Positions 11,014-22,855 of a stretch of DNA of 64,000 nucleotides are shown here, piece after piece. Position 1 is the stretch's first letter, and each line of letters begins with the position of its first letter. Under the pieces are notes generated by a model. That model was given only the letters and a program-made list of their open reading frames with translations. It had not been told where the DNA came from and did not search any database. A program made the position numbers and the translations under genes. The DNA lies in the NCBI GenBank assembly GCA_950106755.1, contig OX467082.1, positions 31,186,001 through 31,250,000 of the forward strand. Reading direction: 5' to 3'. Origin of the DNA: Climacium dendroides (lineage: Eukaryota > Streptophyta > Bryopsida > Hypnales > Climaciaceae).

Positions 11014-11365
11014 GATGATAATTGTCTTAAATGTACAGTGGTCATTTTGAAGGTACTATATTTGATTAATTCACATGCAATGAATTATAAATTGTAGCCA
11101 CCCATTAGAGGGGATTTGAGGCCTTTAGAAGACTATTTAAGTTTAGCTCCCATCTTCGCTCTCTTCAAAAATTCCAAAAATTCCCACTTACAAAATTGTT
11201 TATAGAAAGCTCCATGAGTAAGGATGTCTCAAAATGTTGATAATTGGGCTGATGACTTAGGTTTGACACATTGTTCCTAAATAAGTTAATTAGACTTTGG
11301 CACTTTGAAATGTTACTAATCCAAAATCAACTTGACATTCAAAATGATCAAATGAATTCAACAAC
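11014..11365. other. Spacer between the two foldback modules
   Basis: AT-rich, no gene recognised. Confidence 0.4.
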
Positions 11366-12010
11366 CATGATATAGTAGATAAAACAATCTATGTGGGATA
11401 TATGAATTAGGATTAGTAGAATCCCAACCACTTATGGTGAACTCAAAAGCAAATTTTTTTTGTTCAAAGTAAAATTTCAAATTGCATTTAGGCATAGTCG
11501 AATAACTTTTCTCAAAAAACATTAAAATAAAACAATGTGGGAAAGAAAGTTAATTTTCATCTCCAAAATTTCATTTTAGATTATGAGTCTTCAATAAAAA
11601 GTTATGGAAAAAATTCAAAGAAGGGTTGGAAGGACATTTTGTTTTTGATATTTTCAAACATATTCTTTGAATTTTGTTCATAACTTTTTTTGAAGGCTCA
11701 AAATTACAAAAGGATTTTCAAAAATAAAACTTAAATTGATTTTAAAACTTTTTTAGTTCAATTTTTTTTTGAAAAAACATATTCTACTATGCCTAAATGA
11801 GGTTTGGAATTTTACTTTGAATACAATTCTTATATTTTGAAAATGAGCAATCAAGCTCTCATCTTCAATTTATCCCATATCCTTTGAAGATTCATGATGG
11901 ACAATGAATTTCACTATAAAACTAACCTCTCTAGTACCCTTCAATTTCAAAAAAATTCAATGAGTTTAGTCCTTCATTATGCCATCAACATATTTTTTAA
12001 TGGTAGGAGG
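11366..12010. repeat. CACTA-core-related foldback module, copy 2
   Basis: Direct repeat of the 10381-11013 module, diverged. The inverted arms are clear: GCATTTAGGCATAGTCG near 11480 and its inverse CTATGCCTAAATGAGG near 11785. A TATA box lies at 11915-11922, followed by CATTATGCCATCAA as in the transposon at about 4665. Confidence 0.65.
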
Positions 12011-14705
12011 TCAAATGAGAGATAGGTCAAAGAAAAGTTCAAAAAAGAGTTTTTCTAAATTGAAATAAACATGACATGCAAGCATCAAAACTAGGCTCTA
12101 TTTAAATTTGTTGCCATGTTTGCATCATGGGCTACACCAATAGCACATATGTCATCTAATGTCATACATAGCAAGAGTAAAAAAAGTCGGTTTTCCAATA
12201 TTAGAAGCCAAATAAAGTCTGACAACCTATCTTTTGGAAAAGCATATTTACTTGTGGTAAACTACATTGAAAGCAGTTATAGGTTCACTCATCTTGTGAA
12301 ACTTGAGACAACATTACGATTAACTTTGTAACTTTGTTGTCATTTCATTTTTTTATATGAAACATAAGATATCCAATTGAAAATAGGGACTCTTCAATTA
12401 TTTTTATTGTTCCTTTAGTGTAGTTTAGCCACTTGCCATAACAAGCCAACTACCTACCTAGTTGCTTTCCTCCAAGCAATGATGAATACTCACATGGAAT
12501 TTTTTTGCTATAAATGGTTAAGAATTTGTGTTGGTAATAGAGTATCATTAATAGTGTAGCCACATTATATTGGTTCTATCTCAAATACTATGAACTTTCC
12601 TACCACTAGTACACCTCACAAATTCACATCCTTCTTAAATCATTGCAAGTGAAGGTATGTTTGCACTCGGTGCCTAGTGTGGTGCTAGTGAGAGTCTTAA
12701 AATTGTTTTCTGGCACATCAATATATTACATTTACTCCTTTTATTAGTGCTAATACCACTTCACACACTAGGGGTGTAATTCCATGCACCAAGAATTAGC
12801 TAAACCTTACATAAAAGTCAAAAGAAATTCTAAAATTCTACTTAGAAAGGTGCAATTGTTGCAAGAGGAGAATTGGAACTATAGTTTGGCAAAATGTTTG
12901 GAAGAGGCTCATAGAATGCAAGGGAGGAAAGTTTCTAACTTTTAAAAACTATTTTTAACATTATACTTAAATTTTTTTAGTTTCTTTTAGTTTGACCATT
13001 AGGCAAAGTTACTTTTAAAATGTGTTTCTTTCTAATCACATTGAAGTAAAAGCATAACTATACATCCAACTTTAGAAAACATAGATAATCATTTCCAATT
13101 CCAATACTGCATAAAAGTTTGTTCAAAGTGTAAACATACTTTTCTTCTGATTACTATAGGGTACACTAAACTGAACTAACTTAAATACTCTAATATGTTT
13201 AAATAATGTGTTGTCTACTAGTTATAATGACATCTTTGTTTGTTAGTAAAAAGGTGTTTTGTATTAAAAAAAATTTGTATTAAGAGTTTGGTGTTAGAAG
13301 CTCGTTGTTAAAAGATTGTATTAGTCCTTGTCAGTGGCCAATTGATAAGCTGTTGATTAGCTATTTTTTTAATATTAAAAAAAATTAATTCTTAAAATAT
13401 TTTTAATTTCTGTAATTTTGTAATGGGCAAAATTTTGCCACATCAGATTTTGCCACATCATTTTCTGAAATTTGTGCAACCACACCAATTGCTATTTTTG
13501 AATTAATAAATTTAAATAAATAAATAAATATTTTAAAATTCAAAATTCAAAATAATTAATAATTAATAATAATAAAATACAAAATTACAGAAATTTTGCC
13601 ACATCAGATTTAAAAAATTTGTAATCTTGTATTTTTTATATTATTTTTAAAATATTATTTATAAAAATTATGAAATTATTTGAGTAAAATATTTTGTAGT
13701 GATCTAGCCTTTCAATTGGATGATCAATTTTTTGTTTATTTATTTTAAAATTATTTATTTATTTGACGAATGTTCCCTACTATTTTCATTATCTGCGAAT
13801 TCACAACTACTTTAAAGGCTCATTTTTTTCTTAATGTTTTTTTGGTGTTTGAAGAGGTATGGGGTGCACTAAGAGGTAAGTTGTGTTAATATTGATGATT
13901 TATATTGAAAAAAGCATTGATAATGAGGTGTTTTGTGTTACATTTTGAAAAAGTGTTGAATGAATGGAAGTTTTTGGATTTGAATCTTTGGAGAGTTGAT
14001 CTACTATGATATCAAGTTTTGAATCTAGATCTATTATGAAGAAAAAGTTATGAAGTTTTAAAATGAAGGTGTTTGAATTGAATTCTAAAGCAATTAAGGA
14101 GGGTGTATTGAGGAGTTTCATTCTTATTGAGATTTTGTTTTATGAAAATGAAACTTAGAATGTATCTTTCTTATTTTATCTACTATCTTGTTGCAAAAGT
14201 TTAGCTTCAATGAACTTGAGATTTAGAAGTTATACTTAAAATATAAGTAGGTTGTAGAAGTAATGAAGGGTTTAAAAAGTCAATAGTAGAAAAATATCCA
14301 CCAAGTTGGATACTATCTTAGATTGAGATGAAAATTGTTATTTGAGTCTGTAGTAAAAATAATTAATCTATATTAGGGCAAAGTTTCAAGCTTTTTAGAG
14401 CTATTGTTTAATATTTATGATAGATGAAAATTAGGTATGGTGGTTTCTAGGGTATCTTAAGAAGGATTAGAAAATCAATAAACAATAGTGAAAAAATGTT
14501 TACCAAAGTTGAACAATATCTTAGATGTTAGAATGGCAAAAAAATTGGTATATGACTAGTTGGATATTTGGTCTACATTGTAGCACATTTTCAAATTGTT
14601 TGGAGCTATTGTCAAACATTTATACTAGATCAAAGTTAGATATGGTAGTTTCAAGGGCATTGTGGGAATTGTAGGATAAGGATTTGACAAAAAAGAAAGT
14701 TTGAG
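12011..14705. other. AT-rich gene-poor DNA with a small foldback
   Basis: No coding sequence recognised. Around 13405-13590 the sequence TTTCTGTAATTTTGTA and its inverse TACAAAATTACAGAAA flank several copies of TTTTGCCACATCAGATTT, suggesting a decayed inverted-repeat element. The remainder shows no clear structure. Confidence 0.4.
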
Positions 14706-14934
14706 CACTATAAGAAACCAAAATTTATTGATGTCAAAAGGAACGGATTTTAGGTGATATTGAAAAAAACAAACCCATGTTTTTATGTCAACAATGATGT
14801 CCAATATAACATCAATGGACATCGTTGTTGACATAAAAACATGGGTTTGTTTTTTTGATGTCACCTTTGATGTCACCTAAAATCCGTTCCTTTTGATGTC
14901 AATCCGTCACATAAAACAAGGTTTTCTTATAGTG
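14706..14934. mobile_element. CACTA-type MITE, 229 bp
   Basis: Begins CACTATAAGAAACC and ends GGTTTTCTTATAGTG. The 3-bp target duplication GAG is exact (14703-14705 and 14935-14937). The interior is almost wholly palindromic: the arm with ACATAAAAACATGGG pairs with its inverse, so a transcript would fold into a long hairpin. Shares terminal sequence with the 3951-5279 element. Confidence 0.92.
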
Positions 14935-14972
14935 GAGGGTAGGTTCACTATTATTTAGGATGTTCAAGGGTA

Positions 14973-15247
14973 CATCACAAAGTTTAAATCCTATGGTTTG
15001 TCAACAGTTATCATGTGGTTATCATTGTTTCATGATTCGCACGTTAATTACAATTTACCACATCATTAAAATGCATTACTTTGCATTGTTATTGCATTGT
15101 TACAATGCATTACTTGCAACTGCATCGTAACAATGCAAAGTAATGCATCGTAATGATGCAATAAATTATAATTAACTTGTGAACCCATGAAACAATGATA
15201 ATCACATAATAACTGTTAACAAACCATAGGGTTTAAACTTTGTAATG
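14973..15247. mobile_element. Inverted-repeat MITE with TA target site, 275 bp
   Basis: Left end CATCACAAAGTTTAAA pairs with the right end TTTAAACTTTGTAATG. Homology of the arms continues for more than 100 bp to a loop near 15110. TA dinucleotides flank both ends (14971-14972 and 15248-15249), as in Tc1/mariner or PIF-like elements. The termini match no family I can name. Confidence 0.75.
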
Positions 15248-15724
15248 TATTAGTAAATACTTACAAAGCATTTCTATAGTAAAGGCTCTATGCTATTCCA
15301 AACCTAATAGCAAATCTTTATAATAGCGTGCTACAGAGATGAACCTACATATATTTAATAGTTTTTACACGGGAGGAATTAAATTTTATCCATTACACAT
15401 GTACTTCTACTATTTATGTTCAAGAGTTTTTCACAAGTATCACTGATAATATATATACATACAAGATCATTTGGTAACAAGTAGGACAAATTAGTTCATG
15501 TAGTCGCCTATAGTGCAAGCCAAAGTTGGGTTGCCTAGAGTTTAAGAGTGGAGGATAAAGTTGCATACCATTTCATTGTTAGGGTCAAGACACAAACAAG
15601 CTAGCAAATTAAGCCGATGCATGTGGATGTAATGCAAACATGTGCTCCAGTAATACCTAGGACTTAATTCATCAAATGCATACTATAATGCTTTCCTTTG
15701 TTCCACCACCAACAATCCAATTTG
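15248..15724. other. Spacer between MITEs
   Basis: AT-rich, no gene recognised. May hold transposon debris. Confidence 0.35.
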
Positions 15725-15958
15725 CATTATAAGGAACTTGTATTTTATATGATGTTTTCATGATTTTAAGAGTCAAATTTTAAAGGATGTTAAATAAAAA
15801 CAACTTGTATTTTTATGTCAATAATATCTTAATGTTACATTGAACAATATTATTGACATAAAAATACAAGTTGTTTTATTGAACGTTCACTAAAATTTGT
15901 CTCTTAAAATCATGAAAACGTTGTATAAAATATAAAAACATAGGGTTTTTTTATTGTG
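15725..15958. mobile_element. Degenerate CACTA-like MITE, 234 bp
   Basis: Long inverted repeat with ends CATTATAAGGAA and TTTTTTTATTGTG, which look like decayed CACTA termini. A perfect 3-bp duplication TTG flanks it (15722-15724 and 15959-15961). Central arms AACTTGTATTTTTATGTC and inverse are nearly perfect, so decay is greatest at the tips. Confidence 0.75.
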
Positions 15959-15961
15959 TTG

Positions 15962-16845
15962 CCTTCCATAATTATGAAATTCAACCAATTGCAAATAACA
16001 ACCACTCAACATACTTCCAATCTTTGACTGTCTACCATTTCCATATCAAAATTGCACCTCATTTAGCATTGAGAAAGAAAACAAATTGGTAGAGTATCAA
16101 AATTAATAGCACTGAATTTTATAGGGTGTGAGTTCCTCTCACATTCAATTTTTCTATCAACGTTCATGCCCTCAAGCCGCTTAGAATGCATTGCATATGT
16201 TCTAGTGAAGTGTACAAACTTTGTTGCTACAATCTTTGGAATGGCACATGGGAATACATGCGCTATAGTTAGTATATATATTTGTTTAGTTAGCTTCATA
16301 TCTTAATTTAATGTATAGTTGCAAAATATGAAGTTACGTAATGTTACATCCTTTTGGTTTTGAATTGTTTGAGAAGGTTCAACTTCTATAGCTATGTGTG
16401 GATTGTAATTCTTTTATTATAATATAAATGAATTCTATTATTCTTATATGCTCTCAAACCATTTACACACTAGCCATGTGCTTCCCTCAAATTCTTGGAG
16501 CGAAATGCTCGAGTGAGGATGTCTTTGATTTATTAATTGTAGAAGATGATAGGATTGAAATAGAAAATTAGTTATGCATTCTTATTGGATTTTTTCAACT
16601 TCCTATTGAACTGCTATCTCTTGAAGAATTGAAGTTGTAGAAAATGAGCCATTGGACTTTGTAAACATTCCATATGGAATAAAAAAAATACACTTGCAAG
16701 TTTCCTTGATGCATTAGCACACTTTGATGAATTCAATCCTTAGTTCTTTGCTGACAAAGAATTTTTTTATTGAGCTTCCATCCATTCACCATAAACTCTA
16801 GTAGAAATCTTCTAGCTTAGCCACCTTTAAGGAATCAATCCAATT
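15962..16845. other. Region upstream of copia remnant 1
   Basis: AT-rich. May include the 5' LTR and leader of the copia element that starts at about 16846, but I could not define LTR ends or a primer-binding site. The minus-strand open frame at 16063-16299 is not recognisable. Confidence 0.35.
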
Positions 16846-19800
16846 ATGGCCTCATCTTCCTCAAGCCCAATTCCTAGAGCTTATATAATTCCAAAACTTA
16901 GTGCTAAGAACTATGTGACCTAGAGCATTAAAATTGAAATGTTATTGGGTAGGTCTAAGTTATGGTAAGTAGTGGGTGGTACAAAAGCGAATCCAAGATC
17001 AAGCAATTGTATTGCTCATTCAACCTAGAAATTAAAAGATTCAAAGGTTAAGTCTGATATTATCTTTCACTACAATGAAAAACAAATAATCTCTTTCAAA
17101 TCTCTTAGATCAACCAAAGAAGTATGGAATAGGCTTAAACAAATTAATGAAAAATTCAATAAAGGATCTCAAGTACATTTACATAAATAATTATGTCATA
17201 TGCAAATGTCAAATAGTGATGATGTTATTGTCTTTCTTGAAAATTAGTAAGCAAGATTGCAAGAAGCTACGACAATAAGTTGTCAATTTAGTGATTCATA
17301 ATAATTCACTGTATCGTTAGCAACCTTATTTAATTCACTTAACTCATTTATAATGTTCTAAAGATGTGTTATTGATCTCAGTTTTGCAAATATATTTTTT
17401 TAACATTCTACAACAATATACTATAATGGAAAAAAATAATTGAAATAAATCTAGTGTTTTTTATATCAAAGAAAAATTTCATAAATAAAACCAAAAATAT
17501 AATTCAACCTTTTAAGAGAAGTTCTTTTCAAAATAACCATCAAAATGCTTCTACCTCACAATTACTATTTGTCACTCTTATCACAAGGAAGGTCTCAAAT
17601 TTCTTGAATGCAAAAAGAATAAGTGAGATCTAAATCAATACTCACAACTATACCACTATTTTTGAAGAGATACTTCATCTACGATATTTACAGTAGTTGC
17701 AATTGATATAAGTGTTCAATGATTTTTGGATTCTAGTGCAATCCAGAACATGTCACCACTTAAGAATCTATTCTAGAGCTATTTCACATTAGAAAATCTT
17801 AAAAAACATTATTTGGAAGACAATACAATTTACCGAGCAATTGGAATTGGTTTCATACTCCTTAAACTACAATCCAACGGGCAAGTACGTGAGCATGAAC
17901 ATGCAAGCATGTAAGCATGTAGATATACTACAACCATTGAAGGTGCTTATAATATAATACGACACACCATTGTTGATTATTGAAATATTGCATGTGTTAG
18001 GCCTAGCTAAAAATCTTTTTATCAATTTTCTAAATAAATTAAAGAGGACAAACAAAAGTTATATTCACTAAAAATAAATATACAATTACAACATGTCGTC
18101 ATTTAAATACAACATTAATTAGTTACAAAGTACCAAAAAGAAGGTTATTTTTATCCTTTTGGAATCAGAATAGGACCAACACAATATGCATCATATCATT
18201 GTCAATTATTCAACAAGATGTTGATACCATAAAGTGGCATCATCACTTGGATGACTTAAAATTATCCTCTCTTAATACTATGCAATCAAAAGAGTTAGTT
18301 ATTAGGCTACCTAAATTGAAGCATAGCATTTCACTTTGTGAAATATGCATCTTCGAAAAATATCATTGTATGTCTTACCCACAAGAATCATCAACACAGA
18401 CTATTAAGCTATTGGTCTTTATACATACAAATGTATGCAAATCCATGCAAACTATCTCTTTAGGAGGATTTTACTTTTCATAGATGATTATTTTCATTAT
18501 ACACATGTCTATTTTAAAGAAAGCAAATCTAACACTTCTACACATTTTCAACAATATAAGGCTCTTATTGAAAATAAAAAACAATCAAAGATTTTTGTAC
18601 TCCATTTAGACACCAGAGGAGACTTTAGCTTTAGATCATGGAATATAATGAAAATCTATTATATCCTATGATCATGCATAGAATGGTGTCTCTGAGTATA
18701 AGAATCAAACCTTGGTTGAATTAGCCTACAACATGCTCAAGACATCAAATCTCCCAAACACATTAATTATGGATTGAAGCAATTGCTACATCTTGCTACT
18801 TGTAGAATTTGTCATATACAACTATTTTTGATAATTTTACACCAACTGAGCTTTTGACAAGGTTTAAGCATAACTTTAGCCATTTATGAATATTTGGTTG
18901 TTATATTTATTCTCATGTATCTAATGTGAAAGGGCATAAATTAGATGATAAAGCTACAGAATGTCTCTTTTATTGGCTAATATGGTGAATGTCTAGGCAT
19001 CAAAGGATAATAGCTTTTCTCTTCAAAAGATTAAAAAAAATTCTCTAATAGAGATGTGATCTTTCATGAACATCAATTGTTCTCTAGTCAACCTTTTCAT
19101 TCTTTTGATACAACAAGTGGGACAACAAGTCCAAATGACCTTGGCATTTTTATGGTAACAAACTCTATACTAAGCCCACTTGATCAACAATCAACCAATC
19201 AAATCAACACAACATCTTCAATGATTCTTGACTCACCAACGCCATTCAATCTGCATTCAATTTATAAACTAGATTGCAAACATCAAGTCCACCTAATTCT
19301 CTTGACCAAAGTTGATTACTGGCTTCTTCGAAAGTTTGGTATTGATCCTATCCTTATTCACTTAATCACTTCATCAATATCCAACATTAGAAACGATTAG
19401 CTTGTAGCAATAAACACATTTGACAACATTTACATTTACATGATGAAACCTCCTATGTGTATGCATTCATGGCTCAACTTATTGATCTTATTGTTGTTGT
19501 TGAAGCTATAACCTACAACTATAGAACATGGTAGATTTATCATTGATAAAATCCTCAAAAAACAAAATGTAAAATAATTTGTGAACTTTTGAAAAGTTCA
19601 AATTTGGAAACTCACACCGACTACAAAAAAATCTAGATACTAGGATAGATCAGCTTAATTATGACTATCTAGATTTGTTATTTAGGTAACTTGAAGAAGC
19701 TATTTGTCAAATCATATATGTTTACAAGATTGAAAAGTTTGAAAGAAGCCATTTGCAAGTAGAATGAATACATTTTTTTAAAATGAATTTTTTGTGATAT

Positions 19801-19900
19801 TTCATAGTTTATTGGTACTAAATTGATAAAGTGAGGGTAGATCCATCCCTCAATCCATCCTAAACCACACACTGATGTGTCCCCTCCCCAAGTGCATTGT
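16846..19900 (+). mobile_element. Decayed Ty1/copia retrotransposon polyprotein
   Basis: From the ATG at 16846 a gag-like frame begins (MASSSSSPIPRAYIIPKLSA) and resembles the copia UBN2-type gag N-terminus. Many in-frame stops interrupt it. The same frame, 1,353 bases later, encodes the pre-integrase and integrase region at 18199-18483 (WHHHLDDLKLSSLN, then LCEICIF.KYH) and continues in shifted frames at 18435-18671 (FIDDYFHYTHVYF). A post-integrase segment is at 19056-19400, and faint reverse-transcriptase-like sequence follows to about 19800. Many stops sit where Trp or Gln would be expected, consistent with C-to-T decay. Dead element; LTRs not found. Confidence 0.8.
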
Positions 19901-21137
19901 CATGACACTAAAGGGTTTGCTAAGATTATAGTAATAGATGGATGACTGTCCCAAATTAGAAGATACAATAAATGTTGGAATTAGATAACTAACAAAATTC
20001 ACCACAACCTATATAATCATAATTATAACAAAGGCTCAAAGACCACCATGAATGAAGAGTTGTTCAAATAGCTCAACTTGTTATGCCTACTAGTCAAGCC
20101 TCGTGGACATAGGTAGGCAAGGCTACCTTGTTGCTTCCTTTTATAGGCAAACCTACAATTTACAATACCAAATCCAAAACTCACTTTCAATACTTTCACT
20201 ATCATTATAAGATCTAGAAAAAAATACTTATAATTTTACACAAGATAATGTGACTTAAAAATGTGTTTATCTAATGAATAATATGTTTGTGCTTGGTTTA
20301 ACCTTGAAATGCCTAGACAATCCCAAAGTGGTTAATGAATGACTTTTAAATAAATTATGGAAAAACCAAGAATGAATCAATTTGTTGAGAATTTTTGGTT
20401 TACTTATTATCTTAATCAAACACCTCATCTTTTCAAGTGCTATAAATGAGAGTCTTAAGAATGAAATTAGTTATACCCTTGGATTAGATTTACATTGCTA
20501 ATACACACACTAACAATAGAGAGGAAACTTAAGTAGTATAAATTTGCATCCATATCATTTACTCCATTGTTCAAGGTTACAATAAACTTTACTTCATTAA
20601 TCTTTGAATGCAAAATTTAACATAAAAAGATGTTTTTTAAATCATGAGAAGGTACAACTTGGGCATAACAATAAAATACTTGGTTCACTATCAATAGCTT
20701 ACATCCCAAAAACTCTATGTGATATTGCTTAAGAAGAAATTCTAGTCAAATTAATCTCAAATTTATACATGATTGTTTTTGTTTTCAAAGCTTTGAACAT
20801 TACAATAGTTAGACACAATTGTTACAAAATACAATCCCTACAAATGGAACATACATATAAAAGAATGTTTAGCAAAAGGATCTTCACAATAAAAACCCGA
20901 TAAAGAGGACAAAACCCAATCAATGAGGAAGAAAGGTTGTTTTGACAATTCTCAATAAGCCAAGATTTCTTGATGTACATAAATCACACACTAAGTTATC
21001 AAAATAAATGGATGATAAACCAATTTGAATTTACAAATATCCTTCCAATTACAAATTTTGGGAGAAATCTTAAAAATCATAGATGAAACCCTAATTATGC
21101 CCAATAAAACCATCTAAAAATCCATCTATTAGTTAGG
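19901..21137. other. AT-rich spacer after copia remnant 1
   Basis: No gene recognised. Some of this may be the 3' end of the decayed copia element. Confidence 0.35.
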
Positions 21138-21370
21138 TTGTTTGTTTGTTTTGTTTGTTTATTTGTTACGGTGAGATCTCTTGGATTGTATGTTCCTTGG
21201 TCTCATTCTTGATACTATTGAGGACAAGTACATAGGCTTTGTTTTGTGATGTTTGGATTTACAAAAGAAAATATATTACATTTCAAAGTTTTTACGAATA
21301 GAAAAATTTTAAAAACTAATTTTATTTTGCTTTTCACTATAACAATGGCACAAGGCACACTAACTTAGCG
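21138..21370 (+). repeat. Dispersed repeat, copy 1
   Basis: The stretch starting GTTTGTTTGTTTTGTTTG, with GTGAGATCTCTTGGATTG and GGCTTTGTTTTGTG, recurs at 38405-38640 in the same orientation. Both copies mark the boundary between an AT-rich repeat zone and a GC-richer gene island. Confidence 0.7.
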
Positions 21371-22117
21371 AACTTGAAATCACACTTCTAATGAAGTTCT
21401 ACAATTATGAAACGACATTGCCCTTTCACCCACCAAGCCCACAATTCACCTCATGTTTGCCACCCTTTCACCTACCAAACTCACCCTTCCCCATATTTTC
21501 CCATCCTTTCCCCACTCCCACCGAGCCAGTCCGCGACCTTGCAAGCTTCCCAGGTATGATATTCATCCTTCCCTCCCTTCAGATGGCTCCGTGCAACCAA
21601 CCCAAATTGCAGCTTACCCTGCGCCAAATGATTCACTTCCATCGAGAAAACCACCAGCGATCAAATTCAATGACAATCACAGCATCTTCACAAACAGATC
21701 ACATACCAGATCTATAAGTTTTTGCGGTACATTCCGAGAGCGTGCATGAGGCGGATGTCCAGTTTTCAGGTAAGTCCTCTCAACCCTGCATCTGCTGCAC
21801 CTCAACACGCAACCTTCAAAACCGTGCATCTAGTAGCGACAGATCTAAGCATGGTCATATTCGTTAAAATGGTGTGTTTCAGAACAGCAAACTTGTGCCA
21901 TTCCAGTGCAGAGAACTAAAACGTGAGATTGGCATAGATTTGTGAGGTTGGCATAGACTTGAGGTTCCATAAGGGCAGCTGGAAACGTGCCCTATTTCTT
22001 GAATTTGCCCATTTTAACGAATATGACGATTACACGCATTGCTAGGACCCCAGCAGCTAGAGGTGGTATTGCAGATTAGATGAGCACTACAGAGGCATTG
22101 ATCAGTGTCCAGATAGA
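21371..22117. other. Upstream region of the retropepsin ORF
   Basis: Mixed composition. The frame of the retropepsin ORF remains open upstream to about 22060, so the protein could be longer if an upstream exon exists. Proline-rich open frames at 21391-21749 are not recognisable. Confidence 0.35.
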
Positions 22118-22855
22118 ATGAAGAACGCCACAGAGGAGTCTCCAACCAGTACAGCCGTGTGCACTCTGTGTAAAACCCTAAACCGACCCTCACACAAGTG
22201 TTGTTTGCAAAGACTATGGAAGCACGTCGAAGACACCACCAAGATGGAGACGACGATGTCCACATCAGCTGCTAATAAGCGACCGAAGAAAGCCGCGAGC
22301 GTCACGCGCATGCTGCCCGTGAAGTCGCACCCCACGAGCCGCAACGGCATCAAGCCGACGTCGACTTGGATGGTGGAGTTCGGCACTACAGCCACGACGA
22401 AGCCTCATGAGGAGAGTGCGGACGAGGATGACGGGAGCTTCCAGAGCTGGGAGCACATGAAGCTACGGGGGAGGGTGATGAGCAAGGACGTGATGGTGCT
22501 CATCGACTCCGGGTGCACCCACAACTTCATCAACTCCGAAGTGGTGAAGGCGCTCGAGTTGAAACCCACTGCGCTGGATCCGTATGTGGTGCACTTGCCG
22601 GATGGTAGCAACCAGTTGTGGAACCGGCAGGTGAAGAATGTGCCGCTTCGGATGCAGACGTACTATGATCTGCTCACGTTTGGGATCATGGACCTGGCGC
22701 ACATTGATGTCATTCTTGGGCAGCAGTGGTTGTTTGCGAAAGATCCCAGAATCTCATTTCGGAAGCACACCGTGGAGTTGGATCATAATGGCAAGAGACA
22801 CAAGCTCCTCGGGGAGAAGGGCCTCCCTGACGCAGCCTTGGTCACCGGTTTCTAA
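22118..22855 (+). CDS. Retropepsin-like protein with variant zinc knuckle (Ty3/gypsy gag-protease derived), 245 aa
   Basis: Intact 245-codon frame derived from the end of gag and the protease of a Ty3/gypsy element. A knuckle Cys15-X2-Cys18-X7-His26-X-Cys28, the spacing common in plant gypsy gag, is followed by a basic linker and then an aspartic protease domain. That domain has the active-site motif LIDSGCTHNFIN (Asp130-Ser-Gly) and the strand motif VILGQQWL (198-205). No reverse transcriptase or integrase follows: the frame ends at TAA, and about 1.3 kb of non-coding DNA separates it from the next gene. Unlike the stop-riddled copia remnants nearby, this frame has no stops and retains many CpG sites. 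Either a young fragment or a domesticated retropepsin gene. One-domain retropepsins act as dimers; the host function is unknown. Confidence 0.7.
   Translation: MKNATEESPTSTAVCTLCKTLNRPSHKCCLQRLWKHVEDTTKMETTMSTSAANKRPKKAASVTRMLPVKSHPTSRNGIKPTSTWMVEFGTTATTKPHEESADEDDGSFQSWEHMKLRGRVMSKDVMVLIDSGCTHNFINSEVVKALELKPTALDPYVVHLPDGSNQLWNRQVKNVPLRMQTYYDLLTFGIMDLAHIDVILGQQWLFAKDPRISFRKHTVELDHNGKRHKLLGEKGLPDAALVTGF

Noticed and set aside
21391..21749. Proline-rich open frames upstream of the retropepsin ORF
   Set aside because: Two overlapping frames of similar length with no domain; not convincing as gag sequence.
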